Part shown: positions 1 through 11,141 of the stretch, piece after piece
How positions within the stretch are numbered: the first letter of the stretch is position 1
Layout of the letters: the number at the start of each line of letters is the position of its first letter
Assembly: GCF_000764305.2 (NCBI RefSeq)
Contig: NW_025943988.1
Coordinates: 124,001 to 188,000 of the forward strand
Length of the DNA stretch: 64,000 nucleotides
Reading direction: 5' to 3'
DNA from: Hyalella azteca
Taxonomy: Eukaryota > Arthropoda > Malacostraca > Amphipoda > Hyalellidae
Notes under the pieces: generated by a model
The model's database searches: none
What the model saw: the letters and a program-made list of their open reading frames with translations, nothing else
Told to the model about the DNA's origin: nothing
Made by a program: the position numbers and the translations under genes

Positions 1-27
1 ATGCAAATTGTTGGCTGGACTCTTCCA

Positions 28-55
28 GTTGCATCCAGTTGACTCTGGATGCAAC
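28..55. repeat. Small inverted repeat at window start
   Basis: A 10 bp stem (GTTGCATCCA at 28-37, TGGATGCAAC at 46-55) with an 8 nt loop. It lies within about 110 bp of degenerate GTTGCA / GTTGACT motifs (1-110), probably a worn-down short repeat. No function can be assigned. Confidence 0.5.
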
Positions 56-238
56 TGTTGCAAAAGTTGCAAAGTTGACTGGACTCTTCAAAGTTAACTG
101 GGTGCAAATTATTGAAGAAAAGATTGTTTGAAATTCAGATGAGATGACAGTAGGGGCGATGAATAATAATAAATACAATTGATCGGGCGGATAAATCTTT
201 TAATAATTTTACAGCTGAACCGTTGTAATGTTGTTAAA

Positions 239-552
239 ATGACGCGGCGTACAGTTGTACGCATGACGCGGCGTACAGTTGTACGTATGACGCGCCGTAC
301 AGTTGTACGCATGACGCGGCGTATAGTTGTACGCATAACGCGGCGTACAGTTGTACGCATGACGCGCCGTACAGTTGTACGCATGACGCGTCGTACAGTT
401 GTACGTATGACGCCGCGTACAGTTGTACGCATGACGCACCGTACAGTTGTACGCATGACGCGGCGTACAGTTGTACGCATGACACGGCGTACAGTTGTAC
501 GCATGACGCCGCGTACAGTTGTACGCATGACGCGCCGTACAGTTGTACGCAT
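239..552. repeat. 24 bp minisatellite, about 13 copies
   Basis: The unit is roughly ATGACGCGGCGTACAGTTGT plus ACGC. Each unit holds a short inverted repeat, CGTAC-AGTT-GTACG, so every monomer can fold into a 5 bp stem. The unit is a multiple of three and avoids stops, so long open frames appear on both strands (for example 179-559 plus and 109-600 minus) and encode only an 8-residue repeat. These are not treated as genes. Copies differ mainly at the CGCGGCG segment (GCGCC, GCGTC, GCCGC, ACACGG). Confidence 0.95.
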
Positions 553-559
553 GCCGTAA

Positions 560-1495
560 TGTGCCTGTTTCACAAAGGTACAGAGACGGAAGTGACACAA
601 AAGGAGCTTTGTTGTGGAAGGATTGAAGTTGATATCCGTGTTAGCAGAGTAAGTTTGCTGCGGTGATCGACAAATGTGAAATTATTTTAGCTATCTTAAA
701 AGTTGCGTGAAATTTTTTTAAAAAGAACCTGCGCAGGCAATGAAATCAGTTGGAAGTACATTTTTTTCAATTTTTTATAAAGCCGGGAATTCTCTGAAGA
801 CCCATCAAGGAAGCTCAACGGCACTTCAGTCTTACAAGAACATTGAACGGTTCTTGTAGTGTTGCAGAATATTGAAGTGAAGTCAAGTTCCATTGAAGTT
901 TAATCATTCTAGAGTTTCCAGGGGTATTTTCTAGCACTTATTTTCAGCACGTTAATTACTACACGAGCTAAATGTATTTTTTCATCATACCTTTCTTAAA
1001 ATGGCATTAATGGCTTATGAATCCCGAACATATTCAAAATTCCACACGGAATTGGCTATTATTTCCTGATTTATTTAATTTACATGAAAATTTGCAACAG
1101 TTTTAAAAGTTTTACCACAATTCAATTGAAATAAAGGTCGTTGACGCCAAAACAATGCCTGCTGCTCCACGAAATGCGGAACATATCAACAGTCAGTCAA
1201 CAATGGGAGAAGCTAAAACGTGACTTCATCTGCAAACTTTAGAGAACTACACGTTCCAAAACACTGTCAGAGGGATCAAAGACCCTATACGTTTTCTAGA
1301 ATGACATAAAATAACACAAATTAATCGCCATTCTAAGCTACCCCCTCCTGTATAAGGCGTGACACCTGTACGTTCAAATGACAATGCTTAACGACCGCTT
1401 CCAAGAATTGTTCCAGCTCTCAAAAGCAGCAAGTAGAAGCTGATATTAGCGTCACGCAGGCTATGTTGCAGTCTCAACAATCAGACTGACCTCAC
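560..1495. other. Unique AT-rich DNA, no gene seen
   Basis: Apart from short open frames with no recognisable domain, I see no repeats, RNA genes or coding signal here. Confidence 0.6.
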
Positions 1496-1499
1496 GTTA

Positions 1500-3117
1500 G
1501 ACTGTGGCTGCTTCCAACCGTTGACAAGAAATAAACCGGAGACTGTAGCTGCTTCCAGCCGTTGACAAGAAATAAACCGGAGACTGTGGCTGCTTCCAGC
1601 CGTTGACAAGAAACTAAACCGGAGGCAGTGGCTGTTTTCAGCCGTTGTCAAGATAATAAACCGGAGACTGTGGCTGCTTCCAGCCGTTGACAAGAAATAA
1701 ACTGGAGACTGTGGCTGCTTCCAGCCGTTGTCATGAAACTAAACCGGAGGCAGTGGCTGTTTTCAGCCGTTGTCAAGAGACTAGACCGGAGACTGTGGCG
1801 GTTTTCAGCCGTTGTCAATAGACTTGACCAGAGACTGGCAGTTTTCAGCCCTTGCCAGTAGACTAGACCACAGACTGTTGCAGTTTTTAGCCGTTGTCAA
1901 TAGACTAGACCGGAGACTGTGGCGGTTTTCAGCCGTTGTCAATAGACTTGACCGGAGACTGGCAGTTTTCAGCCCTTGCCAGTAGACTAGACCACAGACT
2001 GTTGCAGTTTTTAGCCGTTGTCAATAGACTAGACCGGAGACTGTGGCGGTTTTCAGCCGTTGTCAATAGACTTGACCGGAGACTGTGGCAGTTTTTAGCC
2101 GTTGTCAATAGACTAGACCGGAGACTGTGGCGGTTTTCAGCCGTTGCCAATAGACTAGACCGGAGACTGTGGCGGTTTGTAGCCGTTGCCAATAGACTAG
2201 AACAGAGACTGTGGCAGTTTTCAGCCGTTGTCAATAGACTAGACCGGAGACTGTGGCGGTTTTTAGCCGTTGTCAATAGACTATACCAGAGACTGGCGGT
2301 TTTCAGCCGTTGCCAATAGACTAGACCGGAGACAGGCGGTTTTCAGCCGTTGTCAATAGACTGGACCGGAGACTGTGTGGCGGTTTTCAGCCGTTGCCAA
2401 TAGATTAGACCGGAGACAGTGGCGGTTTTCAGCCGTTGCCAATAGACTGGACCGAAGACTGTGGCGGTTTTCAGCCGTTGCCAATAGACTAGACCGGAGA
2501 CAGCGGCGGTTTTCAGCCTTTGTCAATAGACTAGACCGAAGACTGAGGCGGTTTTCAGCCGTTGCCAATTGACTAGACCGGAGACTGTGGCGGTCTTCAG
2601 CCGTTGTCAATAGACTAAACCGAAGACTGTCGTGGTTTTCAGCCGTTGCCAATTGACTAGACCGGAGACTGTGGCGGTTTTCAGCCGTTGCCAATTGACT
2701 AAACCGGAGACTGTGGGGGTTTTCAGCAGTTGTCAATAGAATAGACCGAAGACTAGCGGTTTCCAGCCGTTGCCAATAAACTAGACCGGAGACTGTGGTG
2801 GTTTTCAGCCTTTGTCAATAGACAAGACCGAAGACTGGCGGTTTTCAGCCGTTGTCAATAGACTAGACCGGAGACTGTGGTGGTTTTAAGGCATTGTCAA
2901 TAGACTAGACCGGAGGCGGTGGCAGTTTTCAGCCGTTGTCAAAAAGACTGGACCGGAGCCTGTGGCGGTTTTCAGCAGTTGCCAATAGACTAGACCGGAG
3001 ACTGTGGCGGTTTTCAGCCTTCGTCAATAGACTAGACCGAAGACTGTGGAGGTTTTCAGCCGTTGCCAATAGACTAGACCGGAGACTGTGGCGGTTTTTA
3101 GCCGTTGTCAATAGACT
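1500..3117. repeat. 41-42 bp minisatellite, about 38 copies, with two subfamilies
   Basis: The left part (about 1500-1780) uses a 41-42 bp variant with CTGCTTCCAGCCGTTGACAA. The right part (about 1780-3117) uses a 42 bp variant built on GGCGGTTTTCAGCCGTTGTC AATAGACTAGACCGGAGACT. Individual units are shortened or have GTTGCC in place of GTTGTC. Because 42 is a multiple of three, 14-residue repeat frames are open on both strands (1936-2319 plus, 1929-2276 minus, 2353-2736 minus and others). The two-strand openness and lack of a start context argue against a protein. A block of about 130 bp (around 1778-1900 and 1900-2030) is itself duplicated almost exactly. Confidence 0.95.
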
Positions 3118-3486
3118 CAAAGGGATGCTACTCGTGCATGTAAAGCAGGTGACGCGGTGGACAAACAAAAGCACTGGTTAGTTGCTATGTAATGTCTGCC
3201 AGATGAATATAAATTATATTTGTAATGTATATTACGCTAACGATCTGTTTTTACCAATATTTTTAATGGGGCGTGTATCTCACTTGCAATTAAAGAATTA
3301 TTAATGTGGAATTTTACAATTTCCGTTCAAAACATAGAGTAGATATTCTGTTGTGAAATGATGCATCTACAGATTTTCAAGTATTTCACACAAGAATAAT
3401 TCGTAAATTATTCAAGTACGAAACCAAAATATGAAATAAAAAGGGGCAACGATCCCCATACCTACTTTCATAAAACACACGATCAG
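3118..3486. other. Unique spacer between two arrays
   Basis: AT-rich spacer with no ORF of interest. It separates the 42 bp array from the 29 bp polypyrimidine array. Confidence 0.6.
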
Positions 3487-4066
3487 CCTCCCCTTCCTCC
3501 CCACCACACCATCATCCTCCCCTTCCTCCCCACCACACCATCATCCTCCCTTTCCTCCCCACCACACCATCATCCTCCCCTTCCTCCCCACCACACCATC
3601 ATCCTCCCTTTCCTCCCCACCACACCATCATCCTCCCCTTCCTCCCCACCACACCATCATCCTCCCTTTCCTCCCCACCACACCATCATCCTCCCCTTCC
3701 TCCCCACCACACCATCATCCTCCCTTTCCTCCCCACCACACCATCATCCTCCCCTTCCTCCCCACCACACCATCATCCTCCCTTTCCTCCCCACCACACC
3801 ATCATCCTCCCCTTCCTCCCCACCACACCATCATCCTCCCTTTCCTCCCCACCACACCATCATCCTCCCCTTCCTCCCCACCACACCATCATCCTCCCTT
3901 TCCTCCCCACCACACCATCATCCTCCCCTTCCTCCCCACCACACCATCATCCTCCCTTTCCTCCCCACCACACCATCATCCTCCCCTTCCTCCCCACCAC
4001 ACCATCATCCTCCCTTTCCTCCCCACCACACCATCATCCTCCCCTTCCTCCCCACCACACCATCAT
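3487..4066. repeat. 29 bp polypyrimidine minisatellite with 58 bp higher-order unit
   Basis: Twenty 29 bp monomers of the form CCTCCCCTTCCTCCCCACCA plus CACCATCAT. After the first two, monomers strictly alternate between CCTCCCCTTCC and CCTCCCTTTCC types, so the true unit is a 58 bp dimer. Copies look essentially identical, which means either recent homogenisation or a collapsed or extended assembly. The plus strand is almost all pyrimidine apart from the ACCACACCATCAT part. Confidence 0.95.
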
Positions 4067-4068
4067 CC

Positions 4069-4069
4069 N
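4069..4069. other. Single ambiguous base at an array-to-array junction
   Basis: One n separates the 29 bp array from an unrelated 32 bp array with no unique sequence between them. It reads as a scaffolder join of unknown size rather than a simple base ambiguity. Confidence 0.7.
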
Positions 4070-4230
4070 CAACTGTGGGCACGTGTGGATACGTGATAAG
4101 TCAACTGTGGGCACGTGTGGATACGTGATAAGTCAACTGTGGGCACGTGTGGATACGTAATAAGTCAACTGTGGGCACATGTGGATACGTGATAAGTCAA
4201 CTGTGGGAACGTGTGGCTACGTGTTTAGTT
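4070..4230. repeat. 32 bp minisatellite, about 5 copies
   Basis: The unit is CAACTGTGGGCACGTGTGGA TACGTGATAAGT. It contains the E-box core CACGTG in most copies. The last copy is degenerate (CTGTGGGAACGTGTGGCTACG). The array starts immediately after the single n at 4069, so its left edge is unknown. Confidence 0.9.
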
Positions 4231-4235
4231 AAGTG

Positions 4236-5918
4236 AGCTTAGCCACACAATAGTAAGTCCGTTAAATATTATGGTCGGTAAAAGTCTCAGGATCTTTCAT
4301 TCGTCACGAGAAAAATTCGCACAATAACAAGGATACTACTAAGCATCTCTTGTGCGCAAAACGAAGCGTTAAGTAGAAAAATTAACTCTATTAATTAGTT
4401 TAAAATTGATTGGCAAATTTAAAGATGTATATATAAATTACAAATTATGGCTCATTATTCTGAAATTTTTTACTTATAAATAATAATAATAGTTAGATTA
4501 TTGCATTTTTGAGGAAAATTGTTTCTCAATATAATTTATTATAAAAGATTTTTCAAAGAAGCGTGAGAATTTATTAAATTAGATAGTTACTAATGGTTTC
4601 ACTGCATGACTCAGGCAGCTACTCGTGTAAATCAAGTAATTTTCAAGTGCACAGATGTCGGGATAAGCGTTAGAGAAATAACCCTTCATTTAATATGGAC
4701 TTCCTAATCACCCAAACGAAGCAATTCACCTGAAGTAAAAAGTGTAACCACAATCACAATAAATTCTCAGACACAACTCCTCACTAGCAACCGTAGAAAA
4801 AATCAGAACCCATTCCCACGATAGAGGAAACGATTCCAGTCTCTACCGCTGGCAAGAAAAAAAACGATCGCACCACAATTGCGCGACGAAATCTGCCTGT
4901 AAATGGGCCTCATTGCATCGTAATTGGCCCATTAATGAGAGATGGTATCGTTGTCGGCTGCATCAGGGCAGAGATTGCGTCGGAATTCTTTTTCTAAATC
5001 TTTACAAGGAGGCAGATTAGTCGGAGGTGAATAGTCATTAGTAATCACTAAATGGTTGTTGCGTGTGGGGTTGCTAAAAATTCAAGAAAGCGAGACAATC
5101 ATAATCAGTAATACGATAAAAAGTAATCTTTAGGGATAATCAATAAGGTTGATGACCATTATATAACTTCAAAAAGGAAGCTAAAAGAAGTTTTAACATT
5201 AATTCAAGCCGTAATGTGTGATTTCATGCAGATCACATTCCTGGTGAAGTAATAAAAATAGATTTGGGTTTCGCCTCTCAAAGACCGAGATGAGCATAGC
5301 AATCAGTTGTTCAGGAAATCTTTATGTATAACCTAATGTTGAAACAATCAGCTTAACTCAGAAGAATTTAAGTAATTAGCCAGAATATAATACATAATAA
5401 ACCTATTCAATATTGAAACCGATTCGAACAACATTTGATCGAACAGAGTAAAACACAAATATTTCCAAACTCAATCTTTTATGAACAATAAAACATTTGT
5501 AATTAATGTAGAAAAACATTTGGTAACATTTGTAGTAAATACATAACCACTTGCTCAGTTAGTGTATGGAGTCGCGTTCAATATGAACTAAAAGTCAGGA
5601 AATAACCATAAAAGTCGGAGGTTTGGCCCGGGTCTCAGAACTTGTCCTGATGTACTAACCTGAGATCGTGGTCATCCATTACTTTAAGGGCTTCAAGGAA
5701 TAGAGACTTTTACGAGTGACCTCCCTAAAGTTGGTCTTTGCTCAACAACTCGGTTATTATAGGAACATGTCCTCTGAAAAGATCCTGCACCGTGTCTAAT
5801 TTGAAAAACACATATTCGTCCAATTATGAAAGAGTTGAAACGCAGTTAAAATAGGTTTAATTTAGCCTATACTTATACAACTTGTAGGGGGACGATATAT
5901 AAGTACAAATTTGTTTTC
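4236..5918. other. Unique DNA with a less AT-rich block at about 4860-5010
   Basis: No gene or array recognised. The block at 4860-5010 has more balanced composition and CATTGCATCGTAATTGGCCC / ATTAATGAG motifs, which gives it the look of a conserved non-coding element, but this cannot be shown without an alignment. Confidence 0.5.
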
Positions 5919-6175
5919 AGTAAACTCCCGTTTCAACATATTCATTTTTAAAGTAAACTCCCATTTCAACCTTTACATTTTCAAGTAAAGTCCCGTTTCA
6001 ACATTTACATTTTTGACGCAAACTCCCGATTCAACGATTAAAATTTTTAAAGTAAACTCCCGTTTCAACATTTACAATTTTTTACGTAAAATCCCGTTTC
6101 AACATTTACAAATTTTTAAATAAACTCCCGTTTCAACGATTACAATTTTTGCAAGTAAACTCCCGCTATAACATT
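5919..6175. repeat. ~33 bp degenerate minisatellite, 8 copies
   Basis: Units carry AGTAAACTCCCGTTTCAACA followed by TTTACATTTTT. Copies start near 5921, 5954, 5986, 6018, 6053, 6086, 6121 and 6156. There are many point differences, so this array is older than its neighbours. Confidence 0.9.
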
Positions 6176-6179
6176 AGTT

Positions 6180-7290
6180 CTTTCATAAAGAATCTCTTGT
6201 TAGTTAGTGCAAGTAAGGTTTAAATACCAAGGCATCTAAGACCATCAAGTCAAAAAATAAATTAGAGAAATTCCCAGCTTCTTTTACATTTAAATATAAC
6301 ATGGCGTCAAAATTAAATAACTATTATGCATCGGATGTGCACCGTTAAACCTTAACACACGCATCTGATTTACAGATCAAAGATCAGCTGCCCTTCCTAA
6401 ATAAGATCGCAGCTTTCACCACGATCAAGTCCCATCAAGGCAAAGATCAGCCATTTTTGGCATCGATCTCAACGGATCCGAGATAGGGTTCAGCAAGAGA
6501 TCGATGACGATCCAAAATCTATGAATCTTCAGAGACCAGATCACAAATTATGAAACTTGAAAAATGTCTTTTAAAATAGAATGTGTAGTCATGAACGAGT
6601 GGGGAACGATAAGAATATTAATAATTAAATAATACTATTAATAATTTTTCAATAATTATAATAATAAATTTACTATATATATATTAAACGGTTTATATAT
6701 ATTTAGGTAAAATATTAAGTAAATGTCAGCAAAAAATAATCAGGAAAAAGATTGAAATTTTTTTTAAAAGAAATATTCTGTAATTTCATAGTATTTTGGA
6801 ATTATTAAAAAATTTATAAACTACATAGAATTTTGCTAAATTTCTTCGTTGGACGTCGAGAGTCGCCTTAATTTATTCCCTTAATTTATAAACATTCTAT
6901 TTTGTTTAAAGTATACATCTCATTATAAAATATGAAAGCAGATTCTAAGAAGTCAAATAAATTAACTGGGACACAACAATATAAAGAAACACACTAAACA
7001 TGAAAGTACAACGAGCTTATTAACGACAGAGAGCTTTATGATTTTTCTTACCCACGTCCTCTAATTGGATCAGATAGAAATAACAAATGATTTCAGCCAC
7101 AAGAGAAGCAAGACGAATGCCGAGCGAAAGTGTCGAGTTGTTTTCTCTATCTTTTGTGCAGGAGAAGCCAGCAAAAAAATGATGGATTGAGTCCCTGAGG
7201 TGCGAACACTACAAGCAAGAGATGGTCGAGATATGCGAACTGGCAATGTTGCACGCCACTGCCTGATGAACTGCATGCCCACCGGGCATC
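6180..7290. other. Unique AT-rich DNA, no gene seen
   Basis: Contains a GATC-rich stretch (about 6360-6545) with several AGATCAGC / AGATCGC motifs, a very AT-rich part (6590-6850), and a short unidentified minus-strand open frame (7070-7282). I could not recognise any protein in it. Confidence 0.5.
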
Positions 7291-7341
7291 TGACGTTGAA
7301 ATAACGTCGAAAAAAACGTTGTATTAACGTTTTTTCGACGT
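7275..7341. repeat. Nested hairpins with ACGTCGAAAAAA arms
   Basis: An inverted repeat with arms ACGTCGAAAAAAACGTT (7304-7320) and AACGTTTTTTCGACGT (7326-7341) and a 5 nt loop. Just upstream, ATGCCC-ACC-GGGCAT (7275-7289) forms a second perfect stem. The ACGTTGAAATAACGT wording resembles the 42228-42880 array. It may be the remnant of a hairpin-type mobile element. Confidence 0.6.
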
Positions 7342-7344
7342 AAT

Positions 7345-8240
7345 TTGCCTAGAGGGTGCGGAGGACTTGCGGTGTAGGAAGCCTGCAGGGTTTTCAGGGT
7401 GTGAAGGTGTGAACTTGTTGTTTACATCGAATAATTATAGTGCAAAGTTGATAGTTCACAAGTGAAGAGGTCATTGCTTTCAAAAATCTTGATCTGAGGT
7501 TGCACAAGGTTGGTCTGCTCTATATATGCACAAGCTATAACATCATAATTTTATTATTTGCATCCACTAAATAGAAATAAGATGAAATAATGATTGTTAT
7601 TGTTTCGCTCATATAAATTGCCTAAAGTTCATATCGAGCCCACACTTGAGTGTAACTTGTGGGTTACAGGGTGACGCTACGAAGACTATATGTAGGTACT
7701 CGTAACAACGCAGCTCATTATAAGAAGGCGAGCTCGACGCTAGCGAAGATCTTGTGAAACAAAATTGAAACTTTCCTGACAATTACCGAAATATCACAAT
7801 ATCTGCCTTTAACTATTATCCGCCAAGTTAATGGGTAAGAATGACTTAATTTTGAGGAAACAAAGAATAATTTATTTATATCCGTCCTTCTTGTTAAGTA
7901 TTAATTGTTACCAAAATTTTTTATTCAATCAATAATTTTTAAATATCCAGAGTTACCATTTTCTAAATTTTTAACGTCTGAAAAATTGTTAAAATCAGTT
8001 TGAACCATTGAACAACTTTGAGCAATTGGTTAAATTTCGTTTGAAGTTTTTCTTTAACGTGGGGAGTGCATAGAATGACTTCAACAACGCGTTGGTCTAG
8101 AATAAAATTCTGTCACAAGAAATGAGATGAGATGCATCTTCATTGTTATTTTAGACAGAATAAAATATTGCACTCCAGAAACAGCGTCAGTGACGTCCAC
8201 AAGCAAATTTTAAAAGCTTCTTAACAAAAAAAAGGCAATA
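7345..8240. other. Unique DNA, no gene seen
   Basis: No array, RNA gene or coding signal recognised. Confidence 0.5.
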
Positions 8241-8243
8241 TTG

Positions 8244-8302
8244 AAAACCACGTTTTTTTGCGAGTGGGACTGCGGAGCCCATCTCACAAAAAACGTGGTT
8301 TT
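8244..8302. repeat. 25 bp imperfect hairpin
   Basis: Left arm 8244-8268 (AAAACCACGTTTTTTTGCGA GTGGG) pairs with right arm 8278-8302 with two or three mismatches around a 9 nt GC-rich loop. The length suits a small fold-back repeat; no target-site duplication is evident. Confidence 0.6.
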
Positions 8303-8309
8303 CGCACTA

Positions 8310-8595
8310 GACACTAGTTTTTAGTAACCTCTGCTAGGCGAAAATACCATTAGACTGGGGGCGCAGTCGTAGGCCACAAATTAACCTCTTGAATAAGCAT
8401 TAAATATTAAGGCAACGCCTAGCCTCAGCATGCTATAAGTTTACTCAGCCACAGACCTAGAAGCAGCAGAATACGCTGCAACACTATTATCCAGAACAGT
8501 GACACGCTGCTTTAATATAAATAACGCTGTATGTCTTCAGCTAATCCTTAAACATGCTCGCTCATAAGCAGGCAGTTCCCCATCCGGATGTACCT
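8310..8595. other. Unique DNA
   Basis: No recognisable gene or repeat. Confidence 0.5.
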
Positions 8596-8801
8596 TCTCC
8601 GGCCTAACCTCTTCCGGCCTAACCTATTCACGCTGTCCCGGCTCACAACTTTCTTGCAGCCAATGACTGGCTCTCCCAGTACACTTGAACCGCCTTTCTA
8701 ACTTCTTGCATCCAATGTGGTTAGGTTAGGTCCGCTCTGATTTTAAAATGGAGAAATGTTGCAACTTGTGTAGGTTAGGCAAGAAGAGGTTAGGCCGAAA
8801 G
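8596..8801. mobile_element. Possible ~200 bp element with CCTAACC / GGTTAGG inverted ends
   Basis: The left end (8596-8626) contains GGCCTAACCTCTTCCGGCCT and the right end (8771-8801) contains its near complement TAGGTTAGGCAAGAAGAGGT TAGGCCG. Pairing is imperfect but covers about 28 bp. The interior includes GGTTAGGTTAGG, the arthropod telomere-type motif. It may be a small non-autonomous element or chance use of a TTAGG-like motif on both strands. Confidence 0.4.
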
Positions 8802-8974
8802 TTGTAAGGCCAAATGCAGTATGGTTATAATTACCTTTAGCATGCTCAAGTGGTGGAGATTTAATGCATGAAATGTGTGTAGGATCAACCTCTACAAGAC
8901 GCACCCACACATGTGGTTAAGAACAAACTACACGAGCTGCATAAAAATCGCTGTTCATTCAATATATTAGACGT

Positions 8975-9490
8975 TATAGGGAAAATACGGTAAACGTAAC
9001 TGAACAGATATGGTGCAGTGCAGATACAGTAGATACGGAACTAAACAGATACTGGCAGATACGGTAGACGTAACTGAACGGATACGGTAGATACGAGACA
9101 CGACGATACGGGTCTGGGCAGAAACGGTATATGCAGTAATGGTAGATACGGTAGACGTTCCTGAAGAGAGATACAGTAGATACGGTACAGGCAGATACGT
9201 TAGACGTAACTAACGGATACGGTACGGTAGATACGGGACACGGCAGATACGGAACTGGGCAGAAACGGTATATGCAGTACTGGTACATACGGAACTGGGC
9301 AGAAACGGTATATGCAGTACTGGTACATGCGGAACTGGGCAGAAACGGTATATGCAGTAATGGTACATACGGAACTGGCCAGAAACGGTATATGCAGTAA
9401 TGGTAGATACGGTAGACGTTCCTGAAGAGATACAGTAGATACGGCACAGGCAGATACGTTAGATATGGTACAGCTATGCAGAAACGGTAA
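8975..9490. repeat. Complex 40 bp minisatellite of GATACGGTA motifs
   Basis: The core (9245-9400) is a 40 bp unit ACATACGGAACTGGGCAGAA ACGGTATATGCAGTACTGGT. The flanks (8975-9245 and 9400-9490) are shuffled from AGATACGGTAGACGTAACTG-type pieces. Tyrosine- and proline-rich minus-strand open frames (8974-9504, 9200-9565) are translations of the repeat. Confidence 0.85.
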
Positions 9491-9499
9491 AAGGCACGG

Positions 9500-10255
9500 T
9501 TCACGTCGTGGCTTATGACGGCGATGGGGGTAAAGATTGCACGTCAGGGTCAGGATCACGACCACGGCATCGTTCCTGGATGAAGCGAGGCAGTCTGCAC
9601 GGGCGGCGTGAGAGATACGAGGCTATACGAAGATAAGGGATACGAGGGTATGGCTATAAAATGTGAAGCGGTGGTTACGGGAGATGGATAATGTCAGGAA
9701 TAGTGTTGATGCATGCTTGATAGTGTCTTGTGAATGTGAATTGCTATTTCAAGCGGAAATCGCAACTACATTCAATGACTCGGCATATACTGCACTCACT
9801 TCGCCGCTCATCATTAAAAACAGTATAATTCTTGTCATAACTTAGATTTGCAGGGTTTCATTCGCAGATAATAATTAAGAAACTGTTTCAATCTCTTCCG
9901 GACGTTGCGATTCATTTTTTTTGCAAAATTCATAGTTTCCATTTACGGACCGAAACAGAAGTGCTGTCGTGACATAAGTTGCATTGGCGGTAGTTCGGCA
10001 ACATTCAACAAATAGTCAATGTAAATTTGACAATAACTTGGTGGGAACTTCAGTGATCTATTTGCTATTTAAAACTATTTGTTGAAACTGCTACTAAGGT
10101 CTGTAAAAGGCGCAGACACCATCATGGACACATCCTTTACAGTATTCTAAAAATATGAACGAGATAAGCTAACGAGGTGTTTTTCTCAAACACCTTCGAT
10201 TCTTTCCATAAGGACCTCAGCAGAACAGGTAATTTTTCTAGCCCTTCAGTGCGCT
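9500..10255. other. Unique DNA, no gene seen
   Basis: Contains a 60-codon plus-strand open frame (9663-9845) without a recognisable domain. No other structure noticed. Confidence 0.5.
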
Positions 10256-10262
10256 ACAGTGC

Positions 10263-10296
10263 GCTTCTTGCTTCTGTCTCAACAGAAGCAAGAAGC
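10263..10296. repeat. Perfect 15 bp hairpin
   Basis: GCTTCTTGCTTCTGT (10263-10277), loop CTCA, then the exact reverse complement (10282-10296). It is a stable stem in RNA, but too short for a microRNA precursor. It sits about 90 bp before a 15 bp array. Confidence 0.8.
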
Positions 10297-10382
10297 ACAA
10301 AAATTATTCAACGGCAAACTCTTGATATTTTTCAAGAGGACTTCAACAGAGCAAGCCATTCTGCTTGCCCTCCCAAACAGTG

Positions 10383-10662
10383 CCCCACCGGTTACATCGG
10401 CGGAGCCACATCGGCGAGGCCACATCGGCGAGGCCATATTGAATTGGCTACATCAGTGGGGCCACATCGGCGGTGTTACATCGGCGGGGTTAATCGAAGG
10501 GACTAAGTCGGCAGGGCTACATCGGCGGGGCTACATCGGCGGGACTATATCGACGGGACTATATTGGCGGGGCTATATTGGCGGGGCTACATTGGCGGGG
10601 CTACATCGGCCGGGCCAGAGCGGCGGGCCAGAGCGGCGGGGCCACATATCGGCGGGATATCA
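10383..10662. repeat. 15 bp GC-rich minisatellite, about 17 copies
   Basis: The unit is GGCTACATCGGCGGG with variants (CCACATCGGCGAGG, CTATATTGGCGGGG, CCAGAGCGGCGGG). Open frames across it (10177-10506, 10259-10873, 10578-10817) owe their length to the 15 bp period. It runs directly into the exon-like segment that follows. Confidence 0.9.
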
Positions 10663-10712
10663 GCGATCAGAGTTACGACACACGCGCGCCTCGTGGAGGC
10701 CCACGCTGCGTT

Positions 10713-10793
10713 ATGGAGACCAGCACAGCTGCATCTCCAGAGCTGGAGGTCCACGAATTAAATGCTATGCAGGACTCCTCCTGCACCTCCCAA
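10713..10793 (+). CDS. Candidate first coding exon, 27 codons (weak)
   Basis: An ATG with a good translation context (G at -3 and G at +4) opens a frame of exactly 27 codons starting METSTAASPELEVHE. It ends at CCAA|GTAAGC, a strong match to a 5' splice donor, in phase 0. The segment is more GC-balanced than the surroundings and its residue mix looks protein-like. I do not recognise the protein, and no downstream exon was identified. Because the same frame is also open through the preceding GC-rich 15 bp array (10578-10817), openness itself carries little weight. The alternative is chance. Confidence 0.2.
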
Positions 10794-10819
10794 GTAAGCA
10801 GGAGGTCTCGGAATTAATG

Positions 10820-11141
10820 CAGTCTATAGAATCCACCCGACTGACTACCGCTCTGCATTTATCTTACGTCTGAACTGGTTAACTTAAGTTACTAGACCTC
10901 AAGATATGAATAAAATTGCTCTCTGCTAATATATCTCTAAAAAGAGGATTGAGCTCTCGTCAAGTGACAACAACTTTATTACCTATAGACCATAAGGTAA
11001 GAATTCAACCTAGACCAGTTAATGTACAAAAACGTTAAGCTTATCCCCTTAACCCCATTATCGCCACTCAATTTCATTGACCTCGTAGATTTGCAGGTAG
11101 AAATGTTCGGCGAACATATTCACGGCTTGTTTGTACCGATT
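10820..11141. other. Unique DNA
   Basis: No gene or repeat recognised between the exon-like segment and the piggyBac-like element. Confidence 0.5.

Noticed and set aside
1929..3181. Open frames encoding 14-residue repeats on both strands
   Set aside because: They follow a 42 bp non-coding-looking array; both strands are open at once and the frames are broken by shorter units.
8974..9565. Tyrosine/proline-rich minus-strand frames resembling a structural repeat protein
   Set aside because: Translation of a 40 bp array; the peptide rotates through frames because 40 is not a multiple of three.
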